From: JAOPZW01 sp963835295
GTDB lineage: Bacteria > Actinomycetota > Thermoleophilia > Solirubrobacterales > Solirubrobacteraceae
DNA length: 64,000 bases
Direction of reading: 5' to 3'
Assembly: GCA_963835295.1 (NCBI GenBank)
Contig: CAWIEX010000011.1
Location: forward strand, 1,178,001 to 1,242,000
Under the pieces are notes generated by a model. The model was not told the DNA's origin and did not search any database. It saw only the letters and a list, made by a program, of their open reading frames with translations. Positions 1-8,985 of the stretch are shown one piece after another; positions within the stretch are counted from its first letter, which is position 1; each line of letters starts with the position of its first letter. A program made the translations under genes and the position numbers.

Positions 1-1
1 C

Positions 2-316
2 GGCCCCGTCGTGCTGCGCGTCTCCTCGACGCAGCAGGGCCTCGACGAGGTGCTGGGCGCGGCACGCGACCACGGCGCGATCTGCGTCGCCCGCGCCGCC
101 CACGGCCTCGCCTGGCTGCGCCTGGAGACGGCCGACGCGGAGCTCGTCAACGGATTGCGCGCGCGCCTGGGCCCGTGCGTGCTGCTCGACGCCCCCGCGG
201 CGCTGCGCCGCGAGGTCGATCCCTGGGGGACGCTGAGCGCCGAGCCGCTCATGCGCCGCGTCAAGGCGCGCTTCGATCCCTACGACACCCTCAACCCGGG
301 GCTGCTACTGACGTGA
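2..316 (+). CDS. glcE: Glycolate oxidase FAD-binding subunit, C-terminal part (partial at window start)
   Basis: Only the last ~104 residues are present; the reading frame is open from base 2, so the gene starts outside the window. The tail ends in a stretch (VKARFDPYDTLNPG) typical of the C terminus of FAD-linked oxidases of the GlcD/GlcE type, where a final helix closes the flavin domain. Its TGA stop overlaps the GTG of the next gene (GTGA), which encodes the iron-sulfur partner GlcF. That places it in a glycolate oxidase operon, oxidising glycolate to glyoxylate. GlcE is chosen over GlcD because GlcE normally sits directly before GlcF; a fused GlcD/GlcE cannot be excluded from this fragment. 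Confidence 0.75.
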   Translation, partial: GPVVLRVSSTQQGLDEVLGAARDHGAICVARAAHGLAWLRLETADAELVNGLRARLGPCVLLDAPAALRREVDPWGTLSAEPLMRRVKARFDPYDTLNPGLLLT

Positions 317-1578
317 CCGACACCATCAACGCCACCGAGCCGCAGCCGGGCGGGGCCTACGACGCCCTGAACCCGCCCGAGCCCGACCTCATCGACGACT
401 GCGTGCACTGCGGCTTCTGCCTGCCCACGTGCCCGACGTACGTGCTGTGGGGCGAGGAGATGGACTCCCCGCGCGGGCGCATCCTGCTCATGCGCGCCGG
501 CCACGAGGAGGAGGGGCCGATGTCGGCCGCCCAGGTCAACGCCTGGGACAACTGCCTGGGGTGCATGTCGTGCGTGACCGCGTGCCCGTCGGGGGTGCAG
601 TACGACAAGCTCATCGAGGACACGCGCGGCCAGGTCGAGCGCCGCTGGGCGCGCCCGCTCAGCGAGCGCCTGCGTCGCCGCGCGATCTTCGCGCTCTTCC
701 CGCACCCCGAGCGGATGAAGTGGATCGCGCCCTTCGCGCCGCTGGCGGCGCCGAGCGCGCGCTTCCTCGGTCGCTTCCCGCGCCTGAAGTCGCTCGCCCA
801 GCTCGCCCCGCCGCGGCCCAAGCGCGTGAGCCTGCCCGAGCTGACGCCGGCGCTGGGCACCAAGCGCGGTCGCGTGGGCTTCCTGCAGGGCTGCGTGCAG
901 CGCGTCTTCTTCGGCAACGTCAACGCGGTGACCGTTGGCGTCCTGGCGGCGGAGGGCTTCGAGGTCTGGGCGCCGGCCAAGCCGCGCTGCTGCGGCGCGC
1001 TGCAGCTGCACACCGGGATCGACGCCCGCCAGGAGGCGCGCGAGACGATCGCGGCCTTCGAGGGCTGCGAGACGGTCGTCGTCAACGCCGCCGGCTGCGG
1101 CTCGGCGATGAAGGACTACGGCCACCTGTTCCGCGACGACGCCGAGTGGAGCGAGCGGGCGGCCGCCTTCTCGGCCAAGGTCCGCGATGTCCACGAGCTG
1201 CTGGCCGAGCACGAGCCACAGGCCCCGCGCCACCCGGTCGACCTCGTCGTCGCCTACCACGACGCGTGCCATCTGGCCCACGCCCAGGGCGTCCGCGCTC
1301 AGCCGCGGGCGCTGCTGCAGACCATCCCGGGCCTCGACGTTCGCGAGCCCGCCGAGTGGGAGCTGTGCTGCGGCTCGGCCGGCGTGTGGAACCTGCTCAA
1401 CCCCGAGCCCGCAGCCGAGCTCGGCCAACGCAAGGCCCGCAACCTGCTCGCCACCGGCGCGCAGGCCGTTGCCGCCGCCAACCCCGGCTGCGCGCTGCAG
1501 ATCGGCGTCCACGCCGGGCTGCCGGTCCATCACCCGATGGAGCTGCTCGCCGCCTCGATCCACGGAAGGAAGCCATGA
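313..1578 (+). CDS. glcF: Glycolate oxidase iron-sulfur subunit GlcF
   Basis: A 421-residue protein. Near the N terminus are two ferredoxin-type 4Fe-4S motifs, CVHCGFCLPTCP and CLGCMSCVTACP. The C-terminal half carries two cysteine-rich CCG-domain motifs (CCGALQ and CCGSAG), the usual layout of GlcF and related electron-transfer subunits. It should accept electrons from the GlcD/GlcE flavoproteins and pass them to the quinone pool during oxidation of glycolate to glyoxylate. The start is the GTG overlapping the glcE stop (GTGA); an upstream start would run far into glcE. Its own stop overlaps the ATG of malate synthase (ATGA), so translation is probably coupled across all three genes. Confidence 0.93.
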   Translation: MTDTINATEPQPGGAYDALNPPEPDLIDDCVHCGFCLPTCPTYVLWGEEMDSPRGRILLMRAGHEEEGPMSAAQVNAWDNCLGCMSCVTACPSGVQYDKLIEDTRGQVERRWARPLSERLRRRAIFALFPHPERMKWIAPFAPLAAPSARFLGRFPRLKSLAQLAPPRPKRVSLPELTPALGTKRGRVGFLQGCVQRVFFGNVNAVTVGVLAAEGFEVWAPAKPRCCGALQLHTGIDARQEARETIAAFEGCETVVVNAAGCGSAMKDYGHLFRDDAEWSERAAAFSAKVRDVHELLAEHEPQAPRHPVDLVVAYHDACHLAHAQGVRAQPRALLQTIPGLDVREPAEWELCCGSAGVWNLLNPEPAAELGQRKARNLLATGAQAVAAANPGCALQIGVHAGLPVHHPMELLAASIHGRKP

Positions 1579-3161
1579 CCGTCGACGTCCTCGCCCCTGC
1601 CCCCGCCGCCGGCGTCCTCACCGACGACGCCCTCGCCTTCCTCGGCGCGCTGCACGAGCGCTTCGAGCCGCGCCGGCGCGAGCTCCTCGACGCCCGCGCG
1701 CAGCGGCGGGCGCGGATCGCCGCGGGCGAGACGCTCGACTTCCTGGCCGAGACGCGCGACGTCCGCGAGGGCGACTGGCAGGTCGCGACCGCGCCGCTCG
1801 CGCTGCAGGACCGGCGCGTGGAGATCACCGGCCCGGTCGACCGCAAGATGATCATCAACGCGCTGAACTCGGGCGCGAGCGGGTTCATGGCCGACTTCGA
1901 GGACTCGCTGTCGCCGACGTGGGCCAACGTGGTGGAGGGCCAGGTCAACCTGACCGACGCGATCGAGGGCACGATCGAGTTCACGGGCGAGGACGGGCGC
2001 GAGTACACGCTCGGCGAAGAGGTGGCGACGCTGCTCGTCCGCCCGCGCGGCTGGCACCTGGTCGAGAAGCACGTGCGCGTCGACGGCGAGCCGGTGGCGG
2101 GCGCCTTCGTCGACGCCGGGCTCTACCTCATGCGCAACGCCCAGCGCCTGCTCGAGAGGGGCTCGGGCCCGTTCTTCTACCTGCCCAAGATGGAGTCGCA
2201 CCGCGAGGCGCGGCTGTGGGCCGAGGTCTTCGCCTTCATCGAGGGCGAGCTGGGGCTCGACCCCGGCACGGTCAAGACGACCGTGCTCATCGAGACGCTG
2301 CCCGCCGCCTTCGAGATGGAGGAGATCCTCTACGAGCTGCGCGCGCACTCCTGCTCGCTGAACGCGGGGCGCTGGGACTACATCTTCTCCACCATCAAGA
2401 CGTTCCGCGACCGGCCGGAGTTCGTCCTGCCCGACCGCAACGACGTGAAGATGACCGTGCCCTTCATGAAGGCCTACAGCGAGCTGCTCGTGAAGACGTG
2501 CCACCGCCGCGGCGCCCACGCGATGGGCGGCATGGCCGCGCTGATCCCGTCGCGCAAGGACCCCGAGGCCAACGCGCGCGCGATCGAGGCCGTGGCGGCC
2601 GACAAGAAGCGCGAGGCGGGCTCGGGGTTCGACGGGACCTGGGTGGCGCACCCCGACGTCGTGGAGACGGCGATGGCCGAGTTCGACAAGGTCCTGGGCG
2701 ACCGCCCCAACCAGGTCGACCGCCAGCGCGACGACGTCGACGTCGGCGCCGCCGAGCTTCTCGACATCGCCTCCACCCCGGGCGCCATCACCGAGGCCGG
2801 GCTGCGCAACAACGTCAACGTGGGCATCCAGTACATCTCCTCGTGGCTGCGCGGCAACGGCGCCGCGGGCATCTACGGGCTCATGGAGGACGCGGCCACC
2901 GCCGAGATCTCGCGCTCGCAGGTGTGGCAGTGGATCCGCCACGGGCGCACGCTCGAGGACGACGGCACGCCGATCACGCCCGAGCTGGTGCGACGGCTGG
3001 AGGACGAGGAGCTCGAGCGCATCCGCACGGAGATCGGCGACGACGAGTGGTTCGAGACCGAGGGCCGTCCGCGGGAGTCCAAGGCGCTGTTCGAGGAGGT
3101 CGCGCTGGCCGACGAGCTCGCCGAGTTCCTCACCATCCCGGCCTACGAGAAGCTCGACTGA
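1575..3161 (+). CDS. aceB: Malate synthase A
   Basis: A 528-residue protein, the normal length for form A malate synthase. It condenses glyoxylate with acetyl-CoA to give malate. The family block MADFEDSLSPTWANVVEGQ lies around residue 105, and the conserved C-terminal region (NNVNVGIQYISSWLRGNG, around residue 415) is intact. The start overlaps the glcF stop by four bases. Placed directly behind glycolate oxidase, it would use the glyoxylate made by GlcDEF, so this operon reads as glycolate to malate rather than as a classic glyoxylate shunt; no isocitrate lyase is seen in the window. Confidence 0.95.
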   Translation: MTVDVLAPAPAAGVLTDDALAFLGALHERFEPRRRELLDARAQRRARIAAGETLDFLAETRDVREGDWQVATAPLALQDRRVEITGPVDRKMIINALNSGASGFMADFEDSLSPTWANVVEGQVNLTDAIEGTIEFTGEDGREYTLGEEVATLLVRPRGWHLVEKHVRVDGEPVAGAFVDAGLYLMRNAQRLLERGSGPFFYLPKMESHREARLWAEVFAFIEGELGLDPGTVKTTVLIETLPAAFEMEEILYELRAHSCSLNAGRWDYIFSTIKTFRDRPEFVLPDRNDVKMTVPFMKAYSELLVKTCHRRGAHAMGGMAALIPSRKDPEANARAIEAVAADKKREAGSGFDGTWVAHPDVVETAMAEFDKVLGDRPNQVDRQRDDVDVGAAELLDIASTPGAITEAGLRNNVNVGIQYISSWLRGNGAAGIYGLMEDAATAEISRSQVWQWIRHGRTLEDDGTPITPELVRRLEDEELERIRTEIGDDEWFETEGRPRESKALFEEVALADELAEFLTIPAYEKLD

Positions 3162-3168
3162 GCCTGGG

Positions 3169-3930
3169 TTGACGCGCTCGCACGTCGTCACCGGCGGGGG
3201 CCGAGGGATCGGCCGCGCGATCGTCGAGCGACTGCTGTCCGACGGCGACGCGGTGGTGGCGATCGAGCTCGACCCGTCCGCGTTGCGGTGGCTGAACGGC
3301 GTGGAGCGCGCGACCGCCGTGGTGGGCGACGCGAGCGACGAGGCGGTGACCGAGCGCGCGGCCGACGCGGCGCAGGCCGCGGCGCCGCTCGCCGGCTGGG
3401 TCAACAACGCCGCGGTCTTCCGCGACGCCTCGGTCGACACGGCGTCCACGCGCGAGCTGCTCGACCTCATCAACGTGAACCTCGCGCTGGCCGTGGTCGG
3501 CTGCGCGACAGCCGTCCGCCGCTTCCTGGCGGCGGGCACGGCGGGCGCGATCGTCAACGTCACCTCCCATCAGGCGCGCCTGGCGGTGCCTGGTTGCACG
3601 CCCTACGTGACCGCAAAGGCCGCGACCGAGGGGCTGACCCGCGCGCTGGCGGTCGAGTACGGCGCGCGCGGGATCCGCGTCAACGCGGTCGCCCCGGGCT
3701 CGATCGTCACGTCGCGCTTTCACGAGGAGTACGTCGCGCAGCCGGCCGAGGTGGCGGAGCGCATCGACCGCGAGCTCGCCCACCTGCACCCGGTGGGCCG
3801 CGCCGGGCGGCCGGAGGAGGTCGCGGCCGCCGTCGCCCACCTGCTCTCCGACGAGGCCAGCTTCATCACCGGCGCGACGGTGCCTGTCGACGGCGGGCGC
3901 ACGGTGGTCACGCACGACCCGAAGGTCTGA
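3169..3930 (+). CDS. Short-chain dehydrogenase/reductase (SDR family)
   Basis: A 253-residue classical SDR. The N terminus has the cofactor motif GGGRGIG, followed by NNAA around residue 83 and the catalytic Ser and Tyr-x3-Lys (YVTAK) around residues 125-148. The end (PVDGG) is also typical. The start is TTG, seven bases after aceB, so it is probably in the same operon. The substrate cannot be read from sequence. A role on a hydroxy acid linked to glycolate use is possible from context only. Confidence 0.85.
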   Translation: MTRSHVVTGGGRGIGRAIVERLLSDGDAVVAIELDPSALRWLNGVERATAVVGDASDEAVTERAADAAQAAAPLAGWVNNAAVFRDASVDTASTRELLDLINVNLALAVVGCATAVRRFLAAGTAGAIVNVTSHQARLAVPGCTPYVTAKAATEGLTRALAVEYGARGIRVNAVAPGSIVTSRFHEEYVAQPAEVAERIDRELAHLHPVGRAGRPEEVAAAVAHLLSDEASFITGATVPVDGGRTVVTHDPKV

Positions 3931-3979
3931 GCCGGGTCGAGCAGCGCGGCGCAGCGCCGCGAGCGCTCGCGGACGACCG

Positions 3980-6910
3980 TCAGCCGCTCGGCACCGTCAC
4001 CAGCGCGGCGCTGCCCGCCGGTAGGAGCACGCGGAACGCGCCAGACCTGCGAGCGACCCGCTCCTCGACGTGCCTGCCGCGCAGCCTGCCGTCGGGCGTC
4101 TGCTGCACGTAGCCCTGCCCGGCGAACGTCACGCCGCGCGTCGCGCCGACCGACGGGGCCACGAGGCGCTCGACGCGGGCGCGGTCGCCCCCGCCCGGCA
4201 CGCGGAGGACCACCTTGTGGGGGCGCTTGGCGTCCTTGTTGACGATCACGACCCGCCGCGTCCCCGCGCCATCGACCGTCGCCCACGTCTTCAGCTGGGC
4301 GTTGGGCACGTTCGGCCCCACGGGGAGCAGGCGCGCGCCGCGGGGCGTCGCGCGGTCGAAGAGGAGCATCGCGTAGAAGAGCGGCCGCACCCGCCCGACC
4401 GTGCGCCCCCGGACGCGCACGAAGTCGACCGGCGCGTACCACGCCCCGGTCCACGTGTGGAGGTCGACGTTGCGGACCCCCGCCTCCGCCATGCCGAACA
4501 GGACGTCGGTGGCCCAGAGCGCGGCGGCAAAGGTGTCGCTGCCCTTGTGCACGCCGCCGCAGATCGCCGTGTTCGCCTCCGACACCCGCACGGCGGCGCC
4601 GTGCGCGGTCGCGACCGCCGAGAGCTGAGCGGCGCGCGACACGAGCGGCTGGTAGGTGCGCCCGCTGAGCAGACGCGCCGTGTAGTAGCGGCTGCTGCGC
4701 CGGCGCGTGGCGGCACCGCAGGTCGGCAGCGCGTAGGCGTGCGTGCTGAACACCGGCAGCCACGAGTTGCTCAGGAGGTCGTCCTCGTGGTCCTCCCACG
4801 ACGTCGAGGCGAAGCCGCCCGCGGACAGCGCGATGCCCGGCGCCACGGGGCCGACGGCGGCGGCGTAGGCGCCGAGCTCGCTGCGGTACTGGGGGTACTC
4901 ATAGGTGTCGGCGCGCTTCTGCACGCGCGCCACGCGACGGCCCGCCACGTGGAACGTGATCGGCTGGGCGTAGCGATCCGGCTCGTTGCCGATCTCGAAG
5001 GTGTGGACACTGCCGGGCGGCAGGGTCGCGACCGCGGCCTGGGCGAGGCTCGCGGCGTTGGCCACGTCGGCGAGGCCGAGGTTCAGCCCGAGGACCAGCG
5101 GCGTACGGGTCGCCCGCTCCCAGTTGCCCAGCTGGGCGAGCCAGTCGGGCGTGACGTCGGTGGCGATCGTCACCGGGCGCGGCGTCCCGGCCGGGTTCCA
5201 CCACGTCTCGTCGGTCGAGTTGCCGCCGAAGCGCAGCGTCGGCGGGCCGTGCCCACCGGATCCGAGGGCCCGGACCAAGCGGGCGAAGATCTCGTTGACC
5301 TTGCCGCCCGAGCCGATGTAGTCGGGCACCGCCCAATACTCGATCGACATCCCCGCGAACGACGGCGGGACGCCTGCGCCGGGCCTCGTCGACGCGATCC
5401 GGCGATCGATGACCGGGCCCGTGCCCGGCTCGGGCGTGGGCCCGACGATCGATGGCGGCGGCGGCTGGGCGGCGACCATCGCGTCGCTGACCGCCCCGTC
5501 GTCGGCCACGTAGCGATAGGACGCGTACGCGATCAGCGGGATGCGCAGCGACCAGTGGCCGTCCTCGCCGGTCGTGATGTCGGCCACCGGCTGCCACGGG
5601 GTCCCGGCGCCCGCGACGCGGACCTGGACCTCGACGGCGTGGACGCCGCCGGGCCGGACCTGCCCCCACAGCGTGCTGCTCGCGAAGTCCAGCCACATCG
5701 GGTGGCCGAAGTGCGCGAGCGCGGGCTTGGGCTGGCCGTCGGCGTAGTGCAGGCCCGACTGCCAGCCGGTGTAGCGCTTGCCGCCGCCGAGCCTCTCGTC
5801 GACCCACAGGTACTGCGAGAGCAGCTGGACGCGCGGATCGCGCCAAGCCAGGTAGGCCGCCTGCTGCAGATAGAGGTCCTGGCGGCCGGGCGACACGCCC
5901 CGCAGCTTGTCCGGCGGGTTGGTCTGGAAGCCGTACTCGTCGAGCCAGATGCCCAGCGGCGCGACGCTGCCCCGGATCCGGCCCCACCGCTGCATGAGGT
6001 CGAGCACGTGCTCGATCCGCGAGAGGCTCGCGAGGTCGGCGTTGTCGGCCGTGGCGAAGGGCTGGTTGGGCGGGTTGCGCGTGCTGTGCGGGTGGTAGGC
6101 GAACCCGTCGGCGAGCGCGGGCTGAAAGCCGCGGCAGCCGCCGGTGGTGACCGGCCGGAGCTTGGCGTCGAGGCAGCCGAGGGCGCGCAGGAAGGTCAGC
6201 GGGCGTGTGTTGGCGTTGCGGCTCTTGAGGTCGCCGCCGGCGGGCGCCAGCGCGCCGATGAGCACGGTGGCGGCGGGGTCGACGCTGTGGATGGCCTGGT
6301 ATCCGGCGTTGACCATCGCGCGGTAGGTGTCGGCAGAGGCGGGCGAGCAGCGCTTCTTCCCGCAGTTGGCCTGCGGCTGGATCCACAACGGCAGGTTCGG
6401 CTCGTTCCAGAGGATGTAGTGGTCCACGCGGGTGCCGTAGCGCTGGGCCGCCGCCGCGGCGAACGCCCCGAACGCCGGGGCGCTCGGGCGGTAGCGGGGG
6501 TTGCCGAGGCTCGGGTTGCCCGAGGCCCACAGCGGCGGCGGGCCGTCGAGCATGAGGATCGGCTCGATCCCCGCGGCGACGAGGCGATCGACCGCCGCGT
6601 CGATGATGCCCCAGTGGTAGCCGGCGCTGTCGGGGTCGGCCGCCACGAAGCCCGGCGGCGGCGTGTCGCTGGCCGGGTCGGGCACGACGCGCGCCCATGA
6701 GACCTGGAGGCGGACGGTGTCCACGCCGAGCTTCTGCCACTCGGAGACCGCATCGTCCGCGGCCTCACCTCCGCTGAGCAGGACCCCGTCGTCGTCGACG
6801 CCGACCTGGAGCGACCGCTCCGCGGTCGCGGGCGCTGCCGTCCCGATGAGGGCGGCGAGGGCGAGCAGGAGTACGGCGGCGGCGCGTATCACGCCCCCAT
6901 TCGAACGCAC
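3980..6910 (-). CDS. Secreted two-module glycoside hydrolase (clan A barrel + GH79-like barrel)
   Basis: A 976-residue protein with a signal peptide (residues 1-30, basic start, Leu/Ala core, ATA end). The first module (about 33-400) looks like a clan GH-A barrel of the GH5/GH39 kind: acid/base glutamate in WNEPN (~167) and probable nucleophile in LDEYGFQT (~323). A short beta-rich linker follows (~400-480). The second module (about 500-970) resembles GH79 heparanase-like glucuronidases, with RFGGNSTDETWW (~560), FEIGNEPD (~640) and a candidate nucleophile in SEANTAIC (~777). Both modules keep their catalytic acids. It probably trims plant or microbial polysaccharide outside the cell. The family assignments rest on motif reading only. 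Confidence 0.8.
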   Translation of the reverse strand: MRSNGGVIRAAAVLLLALAALIGTAAPATAERSLQVGVDDDGVLLSGGEAADDAVSEWQKLGVDTVRLQVSWARVVPDPASDTPPPGFVAADPDSAGYHWGIIDAAVDRLVAAGIEPILMLDGPPPLWASGNPSLGNPRYRPSAPAFGAFAAAAAQRYGTRVDHYILWNEPNLPLWIQPQANCGKKRCSPASADTYRAMVNAGYQAIHSVDPAATVLIGALAPAGGDLKSRNANTRPLTFLRALGCLDAKLRPVTTGGCRGFQPALADGFAYHPHSTRNPPNQPFATADNADLASLSRIEHVLDLMQRWGRIRGSVAPLGIWLDEYGFQTNPPDKLRGVSPGRQDLYLQQAAYLAWRDPRVQLLSQYLWVDERLGGGKRYTGWQSGLHYADGQPKPALAHFGHPMWLDFASSTLWGQVRPGGVHAVEVQVRVAGAGTPWQPVADITTGEDGHWSLRIPLIAYASYRYVADDGAVSDAMVAAQPPPPSIVGPTPEPGTGPVIDRRIASTRPGAGVPPSFAGMSIEYWAVPDYIGSGGKVNEIFARLVRALGSGGHGPPTLRFGGNSTDETWWNPAGTPRPVTIATDVTPDWLAQLGNWERATRTPLVLGLNLGLADVANAASLAQAAVATLPPGSVHTFEIGNEPDRYAQPITFHVAGRRVARVQKRADTYEYPQYRSELGAYAAAVGPVAPGIALSAGGFASTSWEDHEDDLLSNSWLPVFSTHAYALPTCGAATRRRSSRYYTARLLSGRTYQPLVSRAAQLSAVATAHGAAVRVSEANTAICGGVHKGSDTFAAALWATDVLFGMAEAGVRNVDLHTWTGAWYAPVDFVRVRGRTVGRVRPLFYAMLLFDRATPRGARLLPVGPNVPNAQLKTWATVDGAGTRRVVIVNKDAKRPHKVVLRVPGGGDRARVERLVAPSVGATRGVTFAGQGYVQQTPDGRLRGRHVEERVARRSGAFRVLLPAGSAALVTVPSG

Positions 6911-6941
6911 CGACCGGATCGAAGTCGCGGCGGAGACCGCC

Positions 6942-7700
6942 CTAGCCCCGGCCGACGTAGGGCATCTTCGTCGCCATCACCGTCATGAAGAGCACGTTGG
7001 CGTCCAGCGGCAGGCCGGCCATGTAGAGCACCGCGTCGGCGACGTGGCGAGCGCTCATCGTCGCCTCGGCGGCGATCGAGCCGTCGGCCTGCGGCACGCC
7101 GCGCTGCATCGCCGCGGTCATCTCGGTCGCGGCATTGCCGATGTCGATCTGCCCGCAGGCGATGTCGTGCGCGCGGCCCTCGAGGGCGATCTGCTTCGTC
7201 AGGCCGGTCATGGCGTGCTTGGTCGCCGTGTAGCCGACGGCGAAGGGGCGCGGGACGTGCGCGGAGATCGAGCCGTTGTTGATGATCCGCCCTCCGCGCG
7301 GCGACTGGTCCTTCATCGCCCGGTAGGCCTCCTGCGCGCAGGCGAACGCGCCGGTGAGGTTGGTGGCGACGATCGCCTGCCAGTCCTCGAAGGCGACGTC
7401 CTCGAAGGGCGCCGTGCGGCCGAACGCCCCGGCGTTGTTGAACAGCACGTCGACGCGCCCGAGCTCGTCGCTCACGCGGGCGAAGAGGGACGCGACCGCC
7501 TCGCGGTCGGCGACGTCGGTCGGCACGACGATCGCGCGGCCGGTCGCAGCCTCCGCCCCGGCGAGCGTCTCGCGCAGCGCCTCCTCGCGCCGCCCGGCCA
7601 GGGCCACGCGGTAGCCGGCGCCGAGGAGGGTGTGGGTGACCTCGCGCCCGAGCCCGGACCCGGCCCCGGTGACGACGGCAACGCGATCGTGTCCGCTCAT
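6942..7700 (-). CDS. Short-chain dehydrogenase/reductase (SDR family)
   Basis: A 252-residue SDR with the TGAGSGLG cofactor motif at the N terminus, NNAG around residue 86, and Ser...Tyr-x3-Lys (YTATK) around residues 140-157. The ATG at 7700 is preferred over a TTG six codons upstream, because the divergent gene begins at 7718 and the TTG would leave no leader. It faces away from the small gene at 7718. The substrate is unknown; C-terminal residues do not point to a specific SDR subfamily. Confidence 0.83.
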   Translation of the reverse strand: MSGHDRVAVVTGAGSGLGREVTHTLLGAGYRVALAGRREEALRETLAGAEAATGRAIVVPTDVADREAVASLFARVSDELGRVDVLFNNAGAFGRTAPFEDVAFEDWQAIVATNLTGAFACAQEAYRAMKDQSPRGGRIINNGSISAHVPRPFAVGYTATKHAMTGLTKQIALEGRAHDIACGQIDIGNAATEMTAAMQRGVPQADGSIAAEATMSARHVADAVLYMAGLPLDANVLFMTVMATKMPYVGRG

Positions 7701-7717
7701 GGGGCAAGATTCTCGCA

Positions 7718-7999
7718 ATGGCGCAACGACACACGGTCGCGATGCTGCTCCTGCACGCAGGCACGCCGCGCGACCAGGAGGCCCGCGAGCAGCTCGCGGC
7801 CGCCCTGCCCGGCGCGGAGGTGACGCCGTCCGACGAGCTGGGCGTCTTCGAGATCACCGTGGAGGGCGACGACCTCGAGCAGTCGCTCCAGCGCGTGTGG
7901 GACGCGGTGGCGGCCTCCGGGACCGACGACCACATCGTCTTCCTCGAGCACCCTGAGCTGCCCCAGCACTGGCGCTCGCGCAGCGGGCGCCCGCAGTAG
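7718..7999 (+). CDS. Small hypothetical protein
   Basis: A 93-residue protein I do not recognise. It has alternating beta/helix character: a hydrophobic strand MLLLHAG near the start, an acidic middle (EVTPSDELGVFEITVEG) and a helix with QRVWDAV, then a basic, disordered tail. No cysteine cluster, signal peptide or membrane segment. Codon use matches its neighbours (G/C in third positions), which supports real coding. It lies between two minus-strand genes and ends 12 bases before the end of nadK. Confidence 0.55.
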   Translation: MAQRHTVAMLLLHAGTPRDQEAREQLAAALPGAEVTPSDELGVFEITVEGDDLEQSLQRVWDAVAASGTDDHIVFLEHPELPQHWRSRSGRPQ

Positions 8000-8011
8000 C
8001 GGGCCCTCCAC

Positions 8012-8932
8012 CTAACGCTCGTGGCCGGCGAAGTCGTAGTTGGCCAGCGCGGCGGGGTCCGTGATGCCGAGCTTTCGCCGCGCCCGCTCGGCGAAGCCCG
8101 CCGAGCCGAGCCGCACGACGAGGGCCGGCCATGGGTTCGGGGTGATCTCGACCGTCCAGCCGGGGTCGGCCTGCACGAGCAGCTGGCCGTCCACCTCGAC
8201 GGCCACCGGGGCGCTGTTGGCCAGCACCTCGACGCCCAGGTCCTCCTCGGCGCCGAGCACGACCGCTCGGTTGAAGAGGCCGTGCGGCGCGTCGGGCGTG
8301 ACGATCATCGCCCGCGTCTGGGGCGAGACGATGGGGCCGCCGGCGGCGTAGCTGTAGGCGGTCGAGCCCGCGGGCGTGGCGGCGATGACGCCGTCGCTGG
8401 CGTAGCGGACGAGCAGCTGGCCGTCGACGTACAGCGCCAGCAGCGCCTGGCCGCGCCCCGGCACGCGGCTGAGGACGACGTCGTTGAAGGCCACGCGCTC
8501 GGTGCGGGAGCCCTCCGGGCCCCACTGCGCCCGGAGCATGAAGCGCTCCTCGACGGCGTAGTGGCCCGCCCCGAGCGCCTCGAGCCCCTCCTCCAGGTGC
8601 TCGCCGTCGACCTCGGTGAGATAGCCGAGGCGGCCGAGATTGGCACCCAGCACGGGGACGCCGAGGGGCGCGGCGAGGCGCAGGCCGCCGAGCATCGTCC
8701 CGTCACCGCCGAGCGCGAGGACGACGTCGCAGCCGTCGGCGAGCTCGTCGATCGCGCAGCGGCGCACCGTGTCCGGCAGCCGCCCGTCCGCGACGGCGGC
8801 GAGCTCCACCCCGGTGCGCTGGGCCCACGCGGTGACCTGGCCGATGGCCACCCCGACATCGCGCCGCGGGTGCAGCACGAGGCTCACCCGCCCCGGCGGG
8901 GCCGTCTCCCGGACAGAGGTGGTCGCGGTCAT
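8012..8932 (-). CDS. nadK: NAD kinase
   Basis: A 306-residue ATP/polyphosphate-NAD kinase that phosphorylates NAD to NADP. It has the GGDGT motif near residue 75, NLGRLGYLTE near residue 100, and the ATPAGSTAYSYAAGGPI block near residue 185 that binds the NAD nucleotide. The ATG at 8932 is chosen; a GTG six codons upstream (8950) is also possible. The final residues (ANYDFAGHER) run past the usual family end. It is transcribed against the flanking + strand genes and appears to be a single-gene unit. Confidence 0.94.
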   Translation of the reverse strand: MTATTSVRETAPPGRVSLVLHPRRDVGVAIGQVTAWAQRTGVELAAVADGRLPDTVRRCAIDELADGCDVVLALGGDGTMLGGLRLAAPLGVPVLGANLGRLGYLTEVDGEHLEEGLEALGAGHYAVEERFMLRAQWGPEGSRTERVAFNDVVLSRVPGRGQALLALYVDGQLLVRYASDGVIAATPAGSTAYSYAAGGPIVSPQTRAMIVTPDAPHGLFNRAVVLGAEEDLGVEVLANSAPVAVEVDGQLLVQADPGWTVEITPNPWPALVVRLGSAGFAERARRKLGITDPAALANYDFAGHER

Positions 8933-8985
8933 CGCCGGGCACTTCAGCACACGGCGGCTCGCCCCTACAGTTAGGAGCGGCTTCG

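Noticed and set aside
4070..6700. Long + strand open frame opposite the glycosidase
   Set aside because: Arg/Gly/Ala-rich low-complexity translation, typical of the antisense of a high-GC gene; no domain signs.
8933..8985. Longer N terminus for NAD kinase from GTG 8950
   Set aside because: Adds six residues without family likeness; kept as an alternative only.
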